Origin: Scortum barcoo
Lineage: Eukaryota; Chordata; Actinopteri; Centrarchiformes; Terapontidae
NCBI GenBank assembly: GCA_023238725.1
Contig: CM041534.1
Coordinates: 6,136,572-6,200,571, forward strand
Direction: 5' to 3'
DNA length: 64,000 nt
The position numbers and the translations under genes are program-made. The notes under the pieces were generated by a model. It made no database searches, was not told the DNA's origin, and saw only the letters and a list, made by a program, of their open reading frames with translations. Numbering within the stretch: the first letter of the stretch is position 1; every line of letters starts with the position of its first letter. Below, piece by piece: positions 59,741 to 64,000 of this stretch.

Positions 59741-61755
59741 ATGTTTCTGCACAGGCATTTCCTGAATTTCACTCCACGTTTCACACCATGTATGTTCGTC
59801 TCTATTCTGCTGGTTCTCCTCCCAGGAGTCACTCATCTCTCCCAGGGCAGCGCAAGCCATGAAGATACAGGCAGCACAACAGGCAACTGCTCCAGTGAAG
59901 ATAACTGCTCGGATGGCGTGGTGCTGCCCATGTGGAACCCCCAGAACCCTGCGGTGGGTGACAAGGTGGCGCGCGCCATTGTTTACTTTGCAGCCCTCAT
60001 ATACATGTTCCTGGGCATGTCCATCATCGCAGACCGCTTCATGTCCTCAATCGAGGTCATCACCTCTCAGGAAAAGGAGATCACAATCAAGAAGCCCAAC
60101 GGTGAGACGACGACGACTACTGTGCGCATCTGGAACGAGACGGTATCCAACCTGACTCTGATGGCGCTGGGCTCATCTGCACCCGAGATCCTGCTGTCTG
60201 TCATTGAAGTGGTTGGCCATAATTTTGAGGCTGGCGCTTTGGGCCCCAGCACCATTGTGGGCAGCGCTGCGTTCAACATGTTCATTATCATCGCTATCTG
60301 TGTCTATGTGGTGCCAGAGAATGAGACCCGAAAAATAAAGCATCTGCGGGTGTTTTTCGTCACCGCTGCCTGGAGCATGTTCGCCTACATCTGGCTGTAT
60401 CTCATCCTGTCTTTCTTCTCCCCTGGAGAGGTGGAGGTTTGGGAGGCCATACTCACCTTCCTCTTCTTCCCTGTCTGTGTGCTGCAAGCCTGGATTGCGG
60501 ACCGGCGCCTCCTCTTCTACAAGTACGTCCACAAGCGTTATCGCACTGACAAGAACCGTGGCATTATTATCATAGAGTCAGAGGGGGACGCCATGTTCAC
60601 TAAAATGGACTTGGAGATGGACGGCCAGGGTATGAATTCACACACTCACCCCAAAGAGGCTCTGGATGGGATGCTGGAAGGTGTGGAGGAAGGTGGAGGG
60701 ATGAGTGCAGAGCAAGATCAAGAGGAAGAGGCCCGGCGGGAGATGGCTCGCACTCTGAAAGACTTAAAACAGAGGCACCCGGAGAAGGACATGGAGCAGC
60801 TGATTGAAATGGCCAACTACCAAGTGTTGGTCCAGCAACAGAAGAGCCGGGCCTTCTATCGCATTCAAGCCACACGCATGATGATCGGAGCTGGGAACAT
60901 CTTGAAAAAGCACGCCGCTGACCAGGCCAGGAAGGTGGTGAGCTGTCATGAGGCCAGTGGGCAAGAGGAAGATCCCAACACCATCTACCTGCAGTTTGAA
61001 ACCTCTCACTACCAGTGCTTTGAGAATTGTGGCTCATTAAAGCTGTCAGTTACTCGGCATGGTGGAGAAAGTGGCTGCACTGTAAAGGTAGGAGGTAGTA
61101 ACGATAGAAATATTTTAAATGCTCAAGGTCAATTTAAAATCAACTTAAACAACGTCAGACACAAAATGTATTAATAATTCACCACTTTATTTAACTCGAG
61201 TCACTAAATGTTTAATAAAATCTCTTTCTTTGCCGCACAGGTGGACTACCGTACGGAGGACGCGACTGCAAATGCCGGCTCAGACTATGAGTTTGCTGAG
61301 GGCACTTTGGTCTTTAAGCCTGGTGAGACAACAAAAGAGTTCACTGTTGGCGTAATTGATGATGATATTTTTGAAGAGGATGAGCACTTCTACGTGCGCC
61401 TCAGTAATCCACGTATCGTGCACCGAGCAGAGGTCTCTGTCCTGGAGCCAAGCTCCATCACCTCCAGCAACAGCACGGTGGGCATCTCTCACGTTCCTCC
61501 AAAGGCAGCCCTAGGTAGTGCTCACACTGCCACAGTAACCATATATGATGATGACCACGCTGGCATTTTTACGTTTGAGAGTAACTCCACGAGGGTCAGC
61601 GAGAGCATCGGCAACATGCAGGTGAAGGTTCACCGGACGTCCGGGGCGAGGGGGAAGGTGGCGGTGCCCTACCACACCGTCGAGGGCACCGCCAAGGCAG
61701 GGGAGGACTACGAGGAGGTGTCCGGCAAGCTGGAGTTTCAAAACGATGAGACCAT
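59741..61755 (+). CDS. slc8a4: Sodium/calcium exchanger, SLC8 family, probably NCX4 (5' part; continues beyond window)
   Basis: Two coding exons are in the window, 59741-61087 and 61241-61755 (449 codons, then 171 codons plus 2 nt). Function: plasma-membrane exchange of 3 Na+ for 1 Ca2+. Seen: a signal-peptide-like hydrophobic N-terminus; N-glycosylation sequons near residues 47-54; VVLPMWNPQNPAVGDKVARA; the alpha-1 repeat NLTLMALGSSAPEILLSVIE from residue 137; the XIP-like basic segment RRLLFYKYVHKRYRTDKNRG from about 255; the large cytosolic loop; CBD1 (about 405-545) with Ca2+-ligand clusters IDDDIFEEDE and YDDDH; and the start of CBD2 (HAGIFTFESN). CBD2's remainder, the A-F alternative exons and the alpha-2 repeat are not in the window. 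The paralogue call rests on residue differences from NCX1-3 and on linkage to cnih2; membership of SLC8 is certain, NCX4 less so. The ATG follows an acceptor at 59672 after a 68-nt UTR segment. Confidence 0.9.
61088..61240 (+). other. 153-bp intron splitting the large SLC8 exon inside CBD1
   Basis: The donor AAG|GTAGGA and acceptor TTTGCCGCACAG|GTG join GCTVK to VDYRTED exactly as the uninterrupted protein reads in other NCX proteins. Reading through would add unrelated residues and then a stop at 61172-61174. The join is phase 0. Confidence 0.85.
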
Positions 61756-64000
61756 GTGAGTGACAGTTCTTCTTTAATGTCATGTCTTGTTGTTGGTTCT
61801 CATCACTTGATCAAACATCACAGCCCACACGTTGGTATGTTAAACAGTCCTTCTAGATTACTGTAAGTTATCTATTCTGGTAAAGGATAAAAAGCCTATT
61901 TTCATGAGTCATAGATACGTTCGCTCCGGGAACTTTAGATCTTTCAGAAGAATGACGTGGGAGGATAAGAGGATGTAATTGTGAGGCAGATAATGAAACA
62001 TTGTGGCTGATGTAAAAGAAGAAGAAGAAGAAGGAGAAGAAGAGGCAGCTTTCTGTGAATGAATTAACATGCGGCCCTTCGGGACTTCTGCGGAGGTTAT
62101 ATGGGAGTTCATTGTAATGCAGCGCAATGAAAACCCCACTGCAGGAAACAATGGAAGTGCATGTTAGCGACAGAGAAGAGCAAAGAAAATCATACAGGTG
62201 ACTTACGCAGCAGCGAGGTGGAGATGAGGATTTGAGCAGCTACAGAAACAGCTGCATGTGATGAAGCCCGTGTGATGATTTCAACAAAAGGATTCACGGA
62301 TGCACCGGCAGAGAGGCAGATAAAAAGAGCAGGGAGGAAGGCTACAGAGAGAGCGGTGAAAGTGTGATGTTTTTCCAGCTTTTCTCTCAAACATTGTGTG
62401 GAAGGTTTGGCTGAATGATGAGTACACTTTAGTGTTTTTTATGATGTGAGGAGCAAAGGACCTGGCAATTAACCACAGCATGTTTTTTTTCAATACTTAA
62501 AAAAGAAATGCTCTTCACCGTATCAAGCTCGTCACACAAAGATTTACAGCACAAACCAAAGGACAAAACAAAGGCATAAAATGTGTCAGATGAATCCGTC
62601 TGTGTGAGGAGAATTTCAGGGCTCGTGTGTAGGTGTATTGTGTAGGTCGGCTGAGTGGGAGGAGAGGCAGGTGAATACACTGTGTCAAAGGGAACACAGA
62701 TCTCCTTATTTGTCTTTTTTGTGCCTCACACTGCAGGTGAGATTAGAATATATTTGTCTGTCAGCTTGCTTGTGCACATTTATCTGCGTTTTTGCTTCGT
62801 TTCTGCGTATTTGTCTGTGTGTATTTTTAAGGCCGTTCATGTGGATGACTGCACGGTGAATCCACTTTAAACCCACATCAAACACAGCAAGGCTCCAAAG
62901 GGGAACTAAAAAGAGCTTCTTGAGCATCCAAAGCAATTAAAAAGAGTGAAGAGGGGTTAAAGGAGTCCCAAAAGTTCTCAACGTAGCGCAGAGAGCCACA
63001 GAAGCCGCTGTGGTGTATATAATGAGAGGCTGGCAGCATGTATCTGCAGTCAAATGGAGAGTGAGTATTAGATAAAAGTCCTCACCTACTGAGCCAAGGC
63101 TGTAGCAAGCTGACAGTGACACGAGCATCTGTACACTTTATTTTATCTGGAGTCTGCGTGTAGGAGGAGAGGAAGGACTGTGGAGAGCAGCATCCAGCAG
63201 AGCGGGACAGTTTGATACCAGAAAACCACTGAAAAGAAACCCCAAACGCAACGGGAAATGCCAAAGCTGTACTCAGCTGCTCCTGCGCCTCCTTTGAATA
63301 ACAAGCGTTGACCTAAAGGGGAATGCAGGAGCACTCTGATCATAGGTACAAAGGTCTGACTCAGATCTTGAGTCAGCATTGCCAGGTCCAGTTGGATAAA
63401 GTCACCGCAGCATACTTACCTTTTTAGCCAGCTGAATTTTCAATCTAAGATGGTTAGAAAAAGACATTTTACTGTTAAAAAAGGGCAGCTTTGGTCTCTG
63501 TTTGCCACATGAAGGTATTTATCAAAGTTGGTCTCGAGCCATCTACCCAAAGTTCCCCTGCTGAACAGATTTTCAAGGGCCTAAGTCTTGTTCTAACATC
63601 ACATTGTGTTCCTGCTTTATGCTACTCAGATGCTGGAGTAGGGCTGAATTTTTCATGAGGTCGTTTAATTTGGAGCATTCAGCCAGTCCTGTTAAAAGAT
63701 GCAGGTGAAACTCCATCACTGTGTGTCTCAGCATTTCGGCTTCTCTCGGTACACATTTTTGCTGGCGCTTGTGGCTCAGAGCAGGCAAACTTGCACACGC
63801 CTTGTGTTAAATGTATATCTGTGGTCCCGACTGCTCAGCAGGCTGCCAAAGTTCATCCTTCAAACAGAGCTGGCCGCCCTTACCCGAGTGTTTCCCTGGG
63901 CGTTCAGGACAAAGAGCTGACACTTGGCGGCAGGCCTCCAGGCATCTCCGTGTGTGTGTGTTTGTCAAAGTGTCTTTTGCTTTGTGTGTCTTTGTGTCTG
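61756..64000 (+). other. SLC8 intron after the CBD exon
   Basis: Starts with donor ACCAT|GTGAGT at 61756. I looked for the mutually exclusive A/B exons expected next in SLC8 genes and did not find them, so they probably lie beyond the window. Contents: a GAA microsatellite and unremarkable sequence. Confidence 0.6.
62016..62044. repeat. (GAA)n microsatellite in SLC8 intron
   Basis: GAA trinucleotide array with one GGA interruption. Confidence 0.85.

Noticed and set aside
60600..61037. 145-codon minus-strand ORF opposite the SLC8 coding exon
   Set aside because: Shadow of the real plus-strand gene; codon use mirrors the sense protein and no family match was seen.
1..64000. Search for CRISPR arrays, tRNA or rRNA genes, bacterial-type operons or viral genes
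   Set aside because: None seen. The window is vertebrate nuclear DNA with spliced genes, and no viral coding region was recognised.

Overview
The window is vertebrate nuclear DNA, most likely from a percomorph teleost. It is AT-rich and intron-dense, with GT/AG splice sites, microsatellites and several dispersed repeats that I recognise as typical of teleost genomes. Five protein-coding genes can be read with confidence by joining exons on splice consensus and on similarity to known vertebrate proteins. Every join used here keeps the reading frame.

Layout, left to right: (1) frmd8 (+, coding 280-6873, 10 coding exons, 472 aa), a FERM protein of the iRhom/ADAM17 sheddase pathway. (2) vps51 (+, 10672-15315, 11 coding exons, 831 aa), a subunit of the GARP/EARP endosomal tethers. 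(3) tm7sf2 (+, 17806-29064, 10 coding exons, 425 aa), the ER delta(14)-sterol reductase. One of its introns holds a 2,021-bp hAT transposon (23357-25377) with matching 8-bp target duplications and a decayed transposase. (4) cnih2 (-, 44970-37218, 6 exons, 160 aa), a cornichon AMPA-receptor auxiliary subunit. (5) The 5' half of an SLC8-family sodium/calcium exchanger (+, 59741-61755, continuing past the window), probably the slc8a4 paralogue missing from mammals.

FRMD8, VPS51, TM7SF2 and CNIH2 all lie on human 11q13, so the block is conserved synteny, not an operon-like system. vps51 and tm7sf2 are packed head to tail. The vps51 poly(A) signal is only about 0.3 kb from the presumed tm7sf2 promoter. 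The stretches 29.6-37.2 kb, 45-56.5 kb and 61.8-64 kb show no gene and hold repeats and possible regulatory DNA.

I found no previously undescribed multi-gene system. The observations most worth a second look are: near-identical RFX X-box motifs concentrated around cnih2, one beside three CCAAT boxes in cnih2 intron 1; a 153-bp intron that splits the large NCX exon; the CNIH2/3-specific AMPA-receptor segment sitting alone on a phase-0 48-nt exon; the datable hAT insertion; and several perfect palindromes or hairpins.
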